Notes under the pieces: generated by a model
What the model was told of the DNA's origin: nothing
The model's database searches: none
Seen by the model: only the letters and a program-made list of their open reading frames with translations
Shown: one piece after another, positions 26,173 through 35,120 of the stretch
How positions within the stretch are numbered: the first letter of the stretch is position 1
Layout: every line of letters begins with the position of its first letter
Translations under genes and position numbers: made by a program
Assembly: GCA_964549765.1 (NCBI GenBank)
Contig: CAZJWR010000002.1
Coordinates: 1-64,000 of the forward strand
Direction of reading: 5' to 3'
Length of the DNA stretch: 64,000 nucleotides
DNA from: CAZJWR01 sp964549765
GTDB taxonomy: Bacteria; Zixibacteria; MSB-5A5; GN15; JAAZOE01

Positions 26173-27306
26173 TTGAGTCTGTTTGCACTGACCGATGAAC
26201 AGCTGGAATTCGGAGCTATGGCGAAACAATTCTGCGATAAACGTATCTGGCCTGTTGCCCGAAAGCTCGACGTCGAGGGGCTCTCCAAGGAATTTCTCTC
26301 CGAATTGGCTGAACTGGGCTATCTCGGATGTTCTATTCCGGAAGAGTACGGCGGCATGGGAATCGACAATATTGCTCTGGCGGTGATGATCGAGGAATTC
26401 GCGAAGGCCAGCGGCGGCGTGGCGACGCTGGTTGCCGCTCATTTGGGCCTCGGTTGCAAGTCCCTGGAAATGTATGGGAATGATAAGCAGAAATCGACCT
26501 ATCTGCCGAAAATGGCCAAGGGCGACATCACGTCGTTCTGCCTGACAGAACCCAATGCCGGGACCGATGTTTTCTCGATCGAAGCCAAAGCGCAACTCAA
26601 GGACGATGCCTATATCCTCAACGGCGAAAAACACTTCATCACATCGGCCGACGTCGCCAGGTATTTCGTCGTATTCTGCAAAACGGAAAAAGGCCCTTCG
26701 GCCTTTATCGTCGAACGCGACGCCGAGGGCTTAACTGTCGGCCCGCACGAGAAGAAACTGGGCCAAAAAGCGTCAAAGGCCTGCAGCGTTCATTTCCAGG
26801 ACGTCAAGGTGCCGGCAGAAAACATCCTCGGCCAGATGGGCAAGGGTCTTCGGATCGCCCTCAGTGTTCTCGACTTTGGCCGACTGGGTGTGGCGGCGTT
26901 GGCTCTCGGGATCGCGGAACAGGCGTTTGTGGAAGCTGTCGATTTCGCCCAGAATCGTGTCCAATTCGGCAAAACTATCGCCAGTTTTCAAGCGACACAG
27001 TTCAAATTTGCCGATATGCGGACCGAAATCGACGCCGCCCGCTATCTTTTCTATTATGCTCTGGGACTGTCAGTTGAAGGCAAGCGCTTCTCCGTCCCGG
27101 CCGCAGAGGCGAAGCTGAAAGCCTCCGAGGTCGCCAGCTACGTCGCCGACCAGAATATCCAGATACACGGCGGCTACGGCTACACCGAGGATTACAACGC
27201 CGAACGGCTCTGGCGGGACGGCCGCATCACACGCATTTATGAAGGCACGTCCGAGGCCATGCGTACGATCATCGGCGGTCTGTATCGCGTCAAGAAAGAA
27301 GGCTGA
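26173..27306 (+). CDS. Acyl-CoA dehydrogenase
   Basis: A 377-residue flavoprotein of normal length. Family motifs are FCLTEPNAGTD, YILNGEKHFITSADV, the FAD-binding VQFGKTIASFQATQF, IQIHGGYGYTEDY and the catalytic glutamate in IYEGTSEAM. It starts with TTG at 26173, the only initiator at good distance from AAGGAGG at 26161-26167. It is a single gene followed by a strong terminator. Candidate substrates in this genome context are pimeloyl-, glutaryl- or butyryl-CoA; the sequence alone does not say which. Confidence 0.9.
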   Translation: MSLFALTDEQLEFGAMAKQFCDKRIWPVARKLDVEGLSKEFLSELAELGYLGCSIPEEYGGMGIDNIALAVMIEEFAKASGGVATLVAAHLGLGCKSLEMYGNDKQKSTYLPKMAKGDITSFCLTEPNAGTDVFSIEAKAQLKDDAYILNGEKHFITSADVARYFVVFCKTEKGPSAFIVERDAEGLTVGPHEKKLGQKASKACSVHFQDVKVPAENILGQMGKGLRIALSVLDFGRLGVAALALGIAEQAFVEAVDFAQNRVQFGKTIASFQATQFKFADMRTEIDAARYLFYYALGLSVEGKRFSVPAAEAKLKASEVASYVADQNIQIHGGYGYTEDYNAERLWRDGRITRIYEGTSEAMRTIIGGLYRVKKEG

Positions 27307-27340
27307 TCGGCATCTCGATTGAAGCCGAAAGATTGATAGA

Positions 27341-27374
27341 AAAAAGGCCGATCACATGCCTGATCGGCCTTTTT
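27341..27374. terminator. Strong bidirectional terminator
   Basis: A perfect 14-bp stem (27341-27354 with 27361-27374) beginning with A5 and ending with T5, loop CATGCC. It serves both the acyl-CoA dehydrogenase and the converging meaB gene. Confidence 0.9.
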
Positions 27375-27403
27375 ATTTATGGTATTGAAGATCGAGAAAA
27401 CGC

Positions 27404-28348
27404 TCAACTGGTGCTCTTGAAGCGGGTATACAATTTCCTGCCGGCCGAATACGGATCGTCTTCACGCCGCATGATAGCATCGACGACGCGGTCAAGCACT
27501 TCGCCGGCAAGCGTCGTAGCGCGAATGTCCCCCTGCACCAGCCGCTGGATCTCCTGCTCGACCTTATGTTTCAACTGATGCCGCCGCCGCTTCTGAAGCA
27601 GACCGCTCGATTCGAGATAGGCTTTATGCTTCTCGATTTCGGTCAGCAAAACATCCACGCCCTTATTATGAATCGCTTCGGTGGGGATCACCGGAACCTG
27701 CCACTTGGGTCTTTCCACTCGCATCTCAAGAGCCGATTTGATATCATAGACCATCTGATCCGATCCCTGCCGGTCGGCCTTGTTCACGGCAAAAACATCC
27801 GATATCTCCATCAACCCGGCTTTGAGCGCTTGGATGGCGTCGCCCGATTCGGGCACCAGTGTCACCACCACCGTATCGCAGGCGTCGATGATATCCAACT
27901 CCATCTGTCCCACGCCGACCGTCTCGATAATCAGCGTATCGAATCCGAACGCATCCAGCGCCACGGTCACGTTCGACGTCGCCAGAGCCAAACCGCCGGA
28001 CGATCCCCGGCTGCCCATCGACCGGATGAATACGCCCTTGTCCTGCGGAATATCCTGCATACGAAGCCGGTCGCCGAGAAGCGCGCCGCCGGTGAACGGT
28101 GAGGTCGGATCGACGCAGATGACGGCCACTTTATGTCCCTTGTTCGCCAGCAACCCCACCAGCCGGTTTACCAGCGATGATTTCCCGCCGCCGGGAGGCC
28201 CGGTGAGACCGACTCGATAGATGCCCGTGGTTTTCCGATACAGGCGGGAAAGCAATTCCCGGTAGTCGTTTCGCGTGTCTTCGATGTGGCTGATGATTTT
28301 CGAGAGAGCGACGACCGAGCCATCGAGAAATTTCTCATACAGCGACAT
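27404..28348 (-). CDS. meaB: MeaB/ArgK-family G3E-type GTPase
   Basis: A 314-residue P-loop GTPase: GLTGPPGGGKSSLVN (Walker A), the magnesium region VICVDPTSPFTGGALLGDR, IIETVGVGQ and the NKAD guanine motif (FAVNKADRQGSD). MeaB chaperones and repairs adenosylcobalamin-dependent methylmalonyl-CoA mutase. No mutase gene is in the segment, so it must act on one encoded elsewhere. The gene starts 3 bp after the recJ stop and is probably co-transcribed with it. Confidence 0.9.
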   Translation of the reverse strand: MSLYEKFLDGSVVALSKIISHIEDTRNDYRELLSRLYRKTTGIYRVGLTGPPGGGKSSLVNRLVGLLANKGHKVAVICVDPTSPFTGGALLGDRLRMQDIPQDKGVFIRSMGSRGSSGGLALATSNVTVALDAFGFDTLIIETVGVGQMELDIIDACDTVVVTLVPESGDAIQALKAGLMEISDVFAVNKADRQGSDQMVYDIKSALEMRVERPKWQVPVIPTEAIHNKGVDVLLTEIEKHKAYLESSGLLQKRRRHQLKHKVEQEIQRLVQGDIRATTLAGEVLDRVVDAIMRREDDPYSAGRKLYTRFKSTS

Positions 28349-28351
28349 AAT

Positions 28352-30106
28352 CTATGGCGCGTTTCCTCTGAGAAGGTGCCCGGCGTCGAATTTGATGTCC
28401 TTAACCCGCAGTTGAATGCGTGCGACCCCGTTCCAATGGTTGAATTCTATCACATAGGCCATGTCGATCGTCCCGGATCGCATCGACAGCGGTCGAACCA
28501 GGTCACCGAATCCGAACCCGATAACATCCAGGACCACGTCGCCTTTGCGCACTTTCATCTTCAGATGATTCTTGCCGACCCGGTAGGGCTGGCCGTAAAC
28601 CTCGAGATTGCGGGTCAAAAAGACCGGTCGCATGTTCATGGGACCGAATGGACTGAATCTTTCGAGCAGATTCACGAAATCGGGCACGATTTGATCCGGT
28701 TCGATCTCGGCGTCGACGAACATCTTCGGGACCAAGTCCTCTTCGCTCAGCATTTCCCCTGAAACCCGGATCAATTTCTCGCGAAACGCTTCGATGTTTT
28801 CCGGGCGGATGGTCAATCCGGCGGCGTATTTATGTCCGCCGAACCGGATCAGCGTATCCTCGCATCGCCGTAGGGCATCATGGAGATGAAATCCGGGAAT
28901 GGAGCGCGCCGACCCCTTGCCTTCGCCATTGTCGATAGCGATCAAAACCGTCGGCAGATGAAATCTTTCCACCAGGCGCGACGCCACGATACCGATCACG
29001 CCCTGATGCCATCCCTCGGAGGCCAGGACGATGGCCCGATCGTTTTCGAGGTCGCAGACCTCATCGATCTGCAGCAACGCTTCGTTCAGCGTGGCCTCGT
29101 CGATACTTTTTCGCCGCCGGTTTTCCGAATCGAGCATGCGGGCGATTTGCGCCGCCAGATGTTCGTCGCGTGTCGTGAGCAGCTTGATCGCCTGCTGGGC
29201 GTCGCCGAGTCTGCCGATGGCGTTGATCCGGGGCGCCAAGACGAAAACCACCTGACCCGTGCCGATATCTTTCCCCATCAAGCCCGAAACGAACGTTAGC
29301 GACTTGAGCCCCGGTTTGGTGGTGCGGACGATTTGCTGGAAGCCGAACCGCGTCAGGGTGCGGTTTTCTCCAAGAAGCGGCACGATATCGGCTGAGGTGC
29401 CCAGCGCGACCAAATCCAGATGCTGTTCGAGTTCGGTCAGGTCCTGGCCCAGTCGGGAATACAATCCCTGGGCCAGTTTGAACGCCACGCCGACACCGGA
29501 AAGTTCGGCGGCGTCGTATGGGCATTCATCCTGCTTGGGATTGACGATGGCCGCGGCTTTGGGAAGGTGGTCTCCCGTTTCGTGATGATCGGTGATGATG
29601 CATTCGATCCCCTGTGCACGGGCGAATTCGACTTCCTCGACGGCGGTAATGCCGGTATCGACCGAGATGATGAGATCAATGCCCCGGCTTTTGGCTTCCA
29701 TAATACCGTCATGAGACAAGCCGTATCCCTCGGTCAGCCGGTTGGGCAGATAATAATCGACCTGGGCGCCCAACCGGTTCAGCACCAGAAAAAGAAGGGC
29801 CGTGGCGGTGATGCCGTCGACGTCGTAGTCGCCGTAGATCATGATTCGTTCGTTCTGCCGCAGTGCTTCGGTAATGCGGTCAATGGCGATATCCATGCCC
29901 TTGAGGATGAACGGGTCGGTGAGGTCTTCGAGGCGGGGCTCGATAAATTTCCGAACTTTTTCGATGGAATCGATCTTGCGATTGATCAGGATTTTTACGA
30001 CCGCTTTGGGCAGGTTCACCGCGGCGGCGATGCCGTCAACAAGGTCGCTGGGCGGCTCGACGGCGAGCACCCATTGGGGGCTGACAGCTCTATCACCCCA
30101 GACCAT
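28352..30106 (-). CDS. recJ: Single-stranded-DNA exonuclease RecJ
   Basis: A 584-residue DHH-family nuclease. The metal motifs are IYGDYDVDGITATALL, SVDTGITAVEE and ITDHHETGD, followed by the DHHA1 domain (GGHKYAAGLTI) and an OB-like C-terminus. RecJ degrades 5' ends of single-stranded DNA in recombination and mismatch repair. The start is set at the ATG at 30106: reading further upstream runs into the RNase P RNA gene. Confidence 0.9.
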   Translation of the reverse strand: MVWGDRAVSPQWVLAVEPPSDLVDGIAAAVNLPKAVVKILINRKIDSIEKVRKFIEPRLEDLTDPFILKGMDIAIDRITEALRQNERIMIYGDYDVDGITATALLFLVLNRLGAQVDYYLPNRLTEGYGLSHDGIMEAKSRGIDLIISVDTGITAVEEVEFARAQGIECIITDHHETGDHLPKAAAIVNPKQDECPYDAAELSGVGVAFKLAQGLYSRLGQDLTELEQHLDLVALGTSADIVPLLGENRTLTRFGFQQIVRTTKPGLKSLTFVSGLMGKDIGTGQVVFVLAPRINAIGRLGDAQQAIKLLTTRDEHLAAQIARMLDSENRRRKSIDEATLNEALLQIDEVCDLENDRAIVLASEGWHQGVIGIVASRLVERFHLPTVLIAIDNGEGKGSARSIPGFHLHDALRRCEDTLIRFGGHKYAAGLTIRPENIEAFREKLIRVSGEMLSEEDLVPKMFVDAEIEPDQIVPDFVNLLERFSPFGPMNMRPVFLTRNLEVYGQPYRVGKNHLKMKVRKGDVVLDVIGFGFGDLVRPLSMRSGTIDMAYVIEFNHWNGVARIQLRVKDIKFDAGHLLRGNAP

Positions 30107-30130
30107 GTGTTTCTTCCTTAATAAGCGGCA

Positions 30131-30505
30131 GGAAGCAGGTAATAAGCCGGGTTCTGTCACCCGTGACGGGCCAACGATCATCTCTCTGGGAGCATAGTTG
30201 CCCATGCCCTCATGCGGCCTACCCGGAAGTCAAGCGAGGCGAGCCAACCTCATCCTTCCATATTTGGCCTTGCTCCAGGCGGGGTTTGTCCGACCATCCC
30301 GTCTCCGGGACGATCCGTGGTCTCTTACACCGCGTTTTCACCCTTGCCGCTGTCCGCGCGAGGCGGACAGGTGGGCGGTAATTTTCTGTGACACTTTCCG
30401 TCGGATCGCTCCGCCCCCGTGTTACGGGGCGCCTTGGCTCTGCGGAGCCCGGACTTTCCTCATTTCAGACTATGTCATAAAATGCGACCGTTTAACCTGC
30501 TTTCT
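30131..30505 (-). ncRNA. rnpB: RNase P RNA, bacterial type A
   Basis: Read on the minus strand, the region contains the conserved GAGGAAAGTCCGG near its 5' part, a central GGTGTAAGAGACC block and the near-3' universal AGAACCCGGCTTA. The P1 helix closes with AAGCAGGT at the 5' end (near 30500) and ACCTGCTT at the 3' end (near 30135), which sets the approximate ends. Length about 375 nt, normal for the class. It is the catalytic subunit that trims tRNA 5' leaders, and lies between guaB and recJ on the same strand. Confidence 0.93.
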
Positions 30506-30539
30506 ACCACAGTTTCTTTATATACAACAACACAACTTT

Positions 30540-32012
30540 CTAAAACCAGATCCGGCGTTGATAATTCGGGGCCTCTTTCGAAATGGCCACGCCGTGCGGA
30601 TGCGATTCAGCCACACCCGCTGCTGTTATTTTAATAAATTTAGCCTTTTGGCGCAATTGCTTAAGTGTCCCCGCGCCAACAATTCCCATCCCGGCCCGGA
30701 CGCCGCCGATGAGCTGGTAGACCGAATCGGCCAGCGGCCCCTTATACGGTACGCGGCCTTCGACGCCCTCGGGAACGAATTTGGCGACCTCGTCGGTGTG
30801 CTCCTGAAAATAGCGGTCGCGGCTGCCTTGCTTCATTGCCTCGACCGAGCCCATCCCGCGATAGGTTTTGTAGGTCCGGCCCTCATAGAGAATTTTTTCT
30901 CCGGGCGATTCGTCGGTCCCCGCGAAAAGCGAACCGATCATGACTGATTCCGCGCCTGCCGCCAGCGCTTTGGTGATGTCCCCGGAATACTTGATACCGC
31001 CGTCGGCGATCACGGGGACATCCGATTTGGCCGCCTCTTCCGTGCTCACCATGACCGCCGTCAGTTGCGGCACGCCGGCGCCGGTCACCACCCGAGTGGT
31101 GCAGATCGCGCCCGGGCCGATGCCGACCTTGACCGCGTCGGCCCCGGCGTCTATCAATGCGCGAGTACCCTCGGCGGAAGCGACGTTCCCGGCTATCAGG
31201 GCAACATCGGGAAATGTCTTTTTGATTTTTTCAACGGCCTTGAGGACTCCGGCGGAATGTCCGTGCGACGAATCGACACAGAGAACGTCGACCCCGGCCG
31301 CCACCAGGCGTTCGGACCGTTCTTCGAGGTCGCGCGCCACGCCCACGGCGGCGCCGACCCGCAGCCGCCCCCGATCGTCTTTGCAGGCGGCGGGAAACTG
31401 AATCCGCTTGGCGATATCCTTGACCGTGATCATCCCTTTGAGATTGAATTTGTCATCGACGATCAATAGTTTCTCGATCCGGTTTTCATGGAGCAGTCGC
31501 TGCGCCTGCCCCGGATCGGTTCCTTCGGGAACCGTCACCAGATTTTCCTTGGTCATAACCTGGCTGATCGGCTGGGACAGATCGGTGTGGAAACGGAGAT
31601 CGCGGTTGGTCAAAATACCAACCAACCGTCCGTTTTCAGTGATCGGAATTCCGGAAATGGAAAACTGTTTCATGACTTCCAACGCTTCGCCGATATTGCG
31701 GTCGGGAGGCAACGTGATCGGATCGACGATCATACCCGATTCCGAACGCTTGACTTTGTCGACTTCGGCCGCCTGCCGGTCGGGCGAGAGATTTTTGTGG
31801 ATTATCCCGATGCCGCCCTGACGAGCCATAGCAATAGCCAACTCGGCCTCCGTAACCGTATCCATGGCCGCGGATACCATCGGCAAGTTGAGAGCAATTG
31901 TCGCCGTCAGCCGGGTTGTCACGTCCACCTGCACCGGCAGTACCTCGGAATATCCCGGGGTGAGAAGCACATCATCAAATGTCAGACCGTCCTGGTCGAG
32001 AATTGTCGCCAT
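30540..32012 (-). CDS. guaB: IMP dehydrogenase
   Basis: A 490-residue enzyme of standard length that oxidises IMP to XMP in guanine nucleotide synthesis. It has the N-terminal LTFDDVLLTPGYSEV, a tandem CBS domain inserted at about residues 95-205, the active-site cysteine loop GPGAICTTRVV, the flap region RDRYFQEH and the substrate site MGSVEAMKQGS. It ends 35 bp before the rnpB 5' end and is preceded by the zinc-ribbon protein gene on the same strand. Confidence 0.97.
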   Translation of the reverse strand: MATILDQDGLTFDDVLLTPGYSEVLPVQVDVTTRLTATIALNLPMVSAAMDTVTEAELAIAMARQGGIGIIHKNLSPDRQAAEVDKVKRSESGMIVDPITLPPDRNIGEALEVMKQFSISGIPITENGRLVGILTNRDLRFHTDLSQPISQVMTKENLVTVPEGTDPGQAQRLLHENRIEKLLIVDDKFNLKGMITVKDIAKRIQFPAACKDDRGRLRVGAAVGVARDLEERSERLVAAGVDVLCVDSSHGHSAGVLKAVEKIKKTFPDVALIAGNVASAEGTRALIDAGADAVKVGIGPGAICTTRVVTGAGVPQLTAVMVSTEEAAKSDVPVIADGGIKYSGDITKALAAGAESVMIGSLFAGTDESPGEKILYEGRTYKTYRGMGSVEAMKQGSRDRYFQEHTDEVAKFVPEGVEGRVPYKGPLADSVYQLIGGVRAGMGIVGAGTLKQLRQKAKFIKITAAGVAESHPHGVAISKEAPNYQRRIWF

Positions 32013-32032
32013 ATTATTCCACCGTCACTTCA

Positions 32033-32749
32033 CTAATTATTGCTGTCTTCGGTCCAGATCAGCATCCGCCCGCAGCTGTCGCAGGTGATGATGCTCTGGC
32101 CGAGTTTGATTTCTTGGATTTTCTGCGGCGGCAGGGCCTTGTAGCAGGCGCCGCAGGCCCGCTTTTTGACCGGCACCACAGCCGCCCCGCCTTTGCCCCG
32201 ACGAATGCGATCATACGCCCGCAGCACCCGCTGGCTCACTTGTCCGACCAGGTTTTTCCGTTCCTTTTCCTTGTCATTTATCTTGGACCCGACCGAATCG
32301 ATCTGCTCCTGCAAACTCGCTATCTGTTCCTTGTTGATTCTCTTAATCCCCTCGACCTGACCGTCGAGTCCCTCGATTTCGTTCTCGTATTCCTCGATCG
32401 CCTCCATCAGGTCCACGGCTCGGGTTTCCAAGTCGTTGATACGCTCCTTGATCTGATCGATTTCACTGACCAGCGCGTCATATTCCTTGTTGGTCTTTAT
32501 CGCCATCATCCGCTGCTGCAGGTTCTTCAGCTTGTCCTGCTTTTCGTGCAGCTCCAAGTCGACTTCCCGCTGCTCCACCCTGGATTTGTCTAGGGCCTCC
32601 GAGATATCTCCGAGCTTCCGTTCGGACTCCTCGATCTCCCGCCGCAGATTTTCCATCATATCCGGGATATATTCCTTGGATCGCTCCAGCTCCCCCAGGT
32701 CATAGTCAATGCTCTGCAATTTCAAAAGCAACTCCAGATCGCCGTTCAT
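32033..32749 (-). CDS. Coiled-coil protein with C4 zinc ribbon
   Basis: A 238-residue protein. Residues 1-175 form a long antiparallel coiled coil; a C-terminal zinc ribbon has CGACYK (about 197-202) and CDSCGR (about 222-227). This is the conserved bacterial family formerly called DUF164, often beside Nif3-like genes; proposed roles include a DNA- or RNA-binding hub, but function is not settled. It lies directly upstream of guaB with a 20-bp gap. Confidence 0.85.
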   Translation of the reverse strand: MNGDLELLLKLQSIDYDLGELERSKEYIPDMMENLRREIEESERKLGDISEALDKSRVEQREVDLELHEKQDKLKNLQQRMMAIKTNKEYDALVSEIDQIKERINDLETRAVDLMEAIEEYENEIEGLDGQVEGIKRINKEQIASLQEQIDSVGSKINDKEKERKNLVGQVSQRVLRAYDRIRRGKGGAAVVPVKKRACGACYKALPPQKIQEIKLGQSIITCDSCGRMLIWTEDSNN

Positions 32750-32781
32750 GTCCAGCTCCTTCGGATCACGCTACCACCGAT

Positions 32782-32814
32782 AAAAAAAGTGCCTGCCATT
32801 CGCATGGCGGGCAC
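32782..32814 (-). terminator. Terminator of the tRNA unit
   Basis: An 11-bp stem GTGCCTGCCAT / ATGGCGGGCAC (one wobble), loop TCGC, followed on the minus strand by T7. It ends the tRNA transcript upstream of the zinc-ribbon gene. Confidence 0.8.
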
Positions 32815-32925
32815 TCCTGAATTTTCTGTCTGTTTTTCCGGCGTACATTTTCGCATGGTTGCGATAATCGTATATACGCCGGAGATTGTTTTTCGTTCGT
32901 CTACGCACCAAAATACAATCTTTCA

Positions 32926-33002
32926 TGGTGGGCAATACTGGATTCGAACCAGTGACCTCTCGGATGTGAACCGAACGCTCTAACCAACTGAGCTAATTGC
33001 CC
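32926..33002 (-). tRNA. tRNA-Val (CAC)
   Basis: A full cloverleaf on the minus strand: acceptor GGGCAAT/ATTGCCC, D arm GCTC...GAGC, anticodon loop TTCACAT (anticodon CAC), T arm ACTGG-TTCGAAT-CCAGT, discriminator A and an encoded CCA. Confidence 0.95.
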
Positions 33003-33032
33003 ATCCCTGTTTTTTCTACTCCAAAGATCATC

Positions 33033-33106
33033 TGGGCCCACCAGGACTCGAACCTGGGACCCGCTGATTATGAGTCAGCTGCTCTAACCGACTGAGCTAT
33101 GGGCCC
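33033..33106 (-). tRNA. tRNA with CAT anticodon (Met, or Ile2)
   Basis: A full cloverleaf on the minus strand: acceptor GGGCCCA/TGGGCCC, D arm GCTC...GAGC, anticodon stem GCTGA/TCAGC with loop CTCATAA (anticodon CAT), T arm CCAGG-TTCGAGT-CCTGG, discriminator A. No CCA is encoded. It is not the initiator tRNA, since it lacks the three G-C pairs below the anticodon. It may be elongator Met, or Ile2 after lysidine modification. Confidence 0.92.
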
Positions 33107-33121
33107 AATCTATAGCCTTGC

Positions 33122-33150
33122 AATATAAGACTCATCTCCGTTCCGGTCAA
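33122..33150 (-). promoter_or_regulatory. tRNA promoter
   Basis: On the minus strand, TTGACC (33145-33150), a 17-bp spacer and TATATT (33122-33127), immediately upstream of the tRNA-CAT gene. Confidence 0.75.
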
Positions 33151-33330
33151 CCTCTTTTTCGGAAGCCGCCGGCCGCGCCGACTCTATCTCTATAAACCGC
33201 TGGCCGGCAGGGCAGTTCCCCCCCAAATTCCCGATCGTGTCCGGATTGAATTTTGCGAATTTCCCCGCCCGCCTCGAAAACGCGGATCAGCCCGGGACGA
33301 CCGATGCCGCCGCCCACCGGCAGGTTCTTC

Positions 33331-33359
33331 TTGACATATCCGGCGGGGACGATTATTAT
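33331..33359 (+). promoter_or_regulatory. Sigma-70 promoter of the thioredoxin/peptide unit
   Basis: TTGACA (33331-33336), a 17-bp spacer and TATTAT (33354-33359). Leader of about 75 nt to the first ATG. The 180 bp between this and the tRNA promoter shows no gene. Confidence 0.7.
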
Positions 33360-33440
33360 GTTACTTCAGGACTGGGGATTCAGGCATCATTCGGCATCAC
33401 CGGCATCAGTCCCGGACACATATCTACAAGGAGAGACCTC

Positions 33441-34025
33441 ATGGCTACGCGTGCGTTCTCCGTCAAGGAAGGCGTCATGTACATCCTGGTCGGCGGGGTG
33501 GTTTTGTTTTTCGCCGTGTTTCTCGGCATCCGCACCGGCTTTGCCATTCGCGGCGGCGGCGGCGAACCCGGCGAACTCACCCCGGAAAACCTGCCCAATC
33601 GAACGATATTGAAACTGGGCGATCCCTTTCCGGCGCTTCCGGTCAAATCGCCCGACGCCAATACCCTGCAAATCTCCGACATCACCGGCGGAAAACCGAC
33701 CGTCTTCGCCTTCGTGCTGCCCGGATGCGATCCGTGCAAAAACATGCTGACCAAGTGGCGGGCGAACGGCATCGTCAACGATGACAAAGGCGTTCATATC
33801 GTGTTATTGGCCGCCAGTCAGCCCGATGAACTAAATGCGGGACCCCTCGCGGAATTCGAAGGCGATTATCCGATCTATTTTGTCGATATGGAGCAGCTGG
33901 GCGAGCAGTGCGGTATTTCCAGCTTCCCCAGCGTCGTGGGCGTCAAAGCGGATGAAACGATCGGCTTTGTCGCCAACGCCTACGTTTATCGTCTCGATAC
34001 GGCATTTTTTAAAAAATATCTGTAA
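33441..34025 (+). CDS. Membrane-anchored thioredoxin-like protein (paralogue 1)
   Basis: A 194-residue protein. One transmembrane helix (residues about 12-30, GVMYILVGGVVLFFAVFLG) is followed by an extracytoplasmic thioredoxin fold: GDPFPALPV, the redox motif PGCDPCKNML (CxxC), and the cis-proline region SSFPSVVGV. The start at 33441 follows AAGGAGA; an in-frame extension back to 33237 covers the promoter and is rejected. It is a clear paralogue of the gene at 34466, and each is followed by a small secreted 8-cysteine peptide. Probable role: forming or resolving disulfides in those peptides. Confidence 0.8.
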   Translation: MATRAFSVKEGVMYILVGGVVLFFAVFLGIRTGFAIRGGGGEPGELTPENLPNRTILKLGDPFPALPVKSPDANTLQISDITGGKPTVFAFVLPGCDPCKNMLTKWRANGIVNDDKGVHIVLLAASQPDELNAGPLAEFEGDYPIYFVDMEQLGEQCGISSFPSVVGVKADETIGFVANAYVYRLDTAFFKKYL

Positions 34026-34105
34026 AGGAGAAGCCCCTTTTCCATTTTCGGAATTGGATAAGGGCGATCCGAATTCAAACCATTCATCAAGGAGGATGTT
34101 GTCCC

Positions 34106-34387
34106 ATGAAGAAACTCACCATCTATGGAAGCCTGTTTCTCTTCGTATTCGGGCTCTCGGCCGGCCTGGTGGTTACCATGCCCGGCCAGGCACAGGCCTA
34201 TCAGCTGTGTACGCTTGAATGCGTGGGCCAGTATTATTGCAATACCCACAAAACCGGGGAGTTGTGCACCAGCCCGAAAATGCCCTATTACAAGTATTGG
34301 GTCGCGACATGCGTTGGGGGACCGCTCAATTGCCCGCCCACTCACTGGGTCGGTTGTTGCCCCAAACTTATTCCGATTGAACCGTAA
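34106..34387 (+). CDS. Secreted 8-cysteine peptide 1
   Basis: A 93-residue precursor with a signal peptide ending at QAQA (residue about 31). The mature part of about 62 residues holds eight cysteines (C35, C39, C45, C54, C69, C76, C84, C85). The first pair (LCTLEC) and the core TCVGGPLNCP are shared with the second peptide at 35121. AAGGAGG lies just upstream of the ATG. The even cysteine number and the adjacent thioredoxin-like gene suggest four disulfides, or another cysteine-based modification. I know no family for it. Confidence 0.8.
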   Translation: MKKLTIYGSLFLFVFGLSAGLVVTMPGQAQAYQLCTLECVGQYYCNTHKTGELCTSPKMPYYKYWVATCVGGPLNCPPTHWVGCCPKLIPIEP

Positions 34388-34401
34388 TTACGCGATATAA
34401 A

Positions 34402-34436
34402 TCGTCGCCCATCCGGGCCCTTCCGGGTGCGCGGCG
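34402..34436 (+). other. Intergenic hairpin inside the thioredoxin/peptide unit
   Basis: CGTCGCCCATCCGG and CCGGGTGCGCGGCG can fold around GCCCTT with a few mismatches. It has no T-tract, so it may be a partial terminator or a processing/stability element that raises expression of the upstream peptide. Confidence 0.4.
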
Positions 34437-34465
34437 TAATTGTCACGGCACGGGGAGGCATCGAT

Positions 34466-35038
34466 ATGGCATCGACGAAATTTCCCATCAAAAGGGCCGT
34501 CATGATCATTGTTGTCGGCGGGATCATTCTGTTTCTGGCTGTATTTGTCGGCATCCAGATCGGCTATGCCCTGAAAGGCGGCGACCGGACATCTGCGACG
34601 GAAGCGATATCGTCCGGCACGCCGTCGCCCGGCGACCCAGTTCCCTCGCTGAAACTGTTTACCGAAGACGGGCGGCCGTCGAACCTGCGCGAAATCGTGT
34701 CGGGGGGAGATGCGCTCATCGCTTTCACTATGTCCGGATGCAGCTCCTGCTCGGATCTATTGTCCGGATGGAAAGCAGACGGTATCCTTGACCGGCGGGA
34801 AGGAAGGCGAATATTCGTCGTCGTCGCGACGCCGCCCGGCGATTTTGACGCCGGGGAGCTGGCCCCTTATGCTTCATACTGTCCCATGTATTTCTGCGAT
34901 AACGCCGACCTTTATGTAGATCTGGATGTACATGGTTTGCCGGCGGTCCTCGGTGTGACCGGGGACGGCGCCGTGAGTTTTTTCAGCGATGACGCCGAAT
35001 CAATTCGCGATACGACCTATCTCGTGCGTCATCGGTAA
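34466..35038 (+). CDS. Membrane-anchored thioredoxin-like protein (paralogue 2)
   Basis: A 190-residue protein with the layout of paralogue 1: a transmembrane helix (residues about 12-31, AVMIIVVGGIILFLAVFVG), GDPVPSLKLF, the redox motif SGCSSCSDLL (CxxC), the shared GWKADGI segment and the cis-proline region HGLPAVLGV. The start at 34466 follows GGGAGG. It differs by extra cysteines at YCPMYFC. It is followed after 82 bp by the second 8-cysteine peptide gene, repeating the gene order of the first pair. Confidence 0.8.
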   Translation: MASTKFPIKRAVMIIVVGGIILFLAVFVGIQIGYALKGGDRTSATEAISSGTPSPGDPVPSLKLFTEDGRPSNLREIVSGGDALIAFTMSGCSSCSDLLSGWKADGILDRREGRRIFVVVATPPGDFDAGELAPYASYCPMYFCDNADLYVDLDVHGLPAVLGVTGDGAVSFFSDDAESIRDTTYLVRHR

Positions 35039-35120
35039 TCGATCTGCCTGCCGGACATTCGGCCGACAGGGGAGGGGATGTAATCTCAATCGTATCCAAT
35101 CCATGGAAGGAGGTGATTTT

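Noticed and set aside
30107..30205. N-terminal extension of RecJ
   Set aside because: The extra 33 codons lie inside the RNase P RNA 3' region; family similarity begins at the ATG at 30106.
33237..33440. N-terminal extension of the first thioredoxin-like protein
   Set aside because: It runs over the predicted promoter and lacks coding character; the ATG at 33441 has a good ribosome binding site and leads straight into the membrane anchor.
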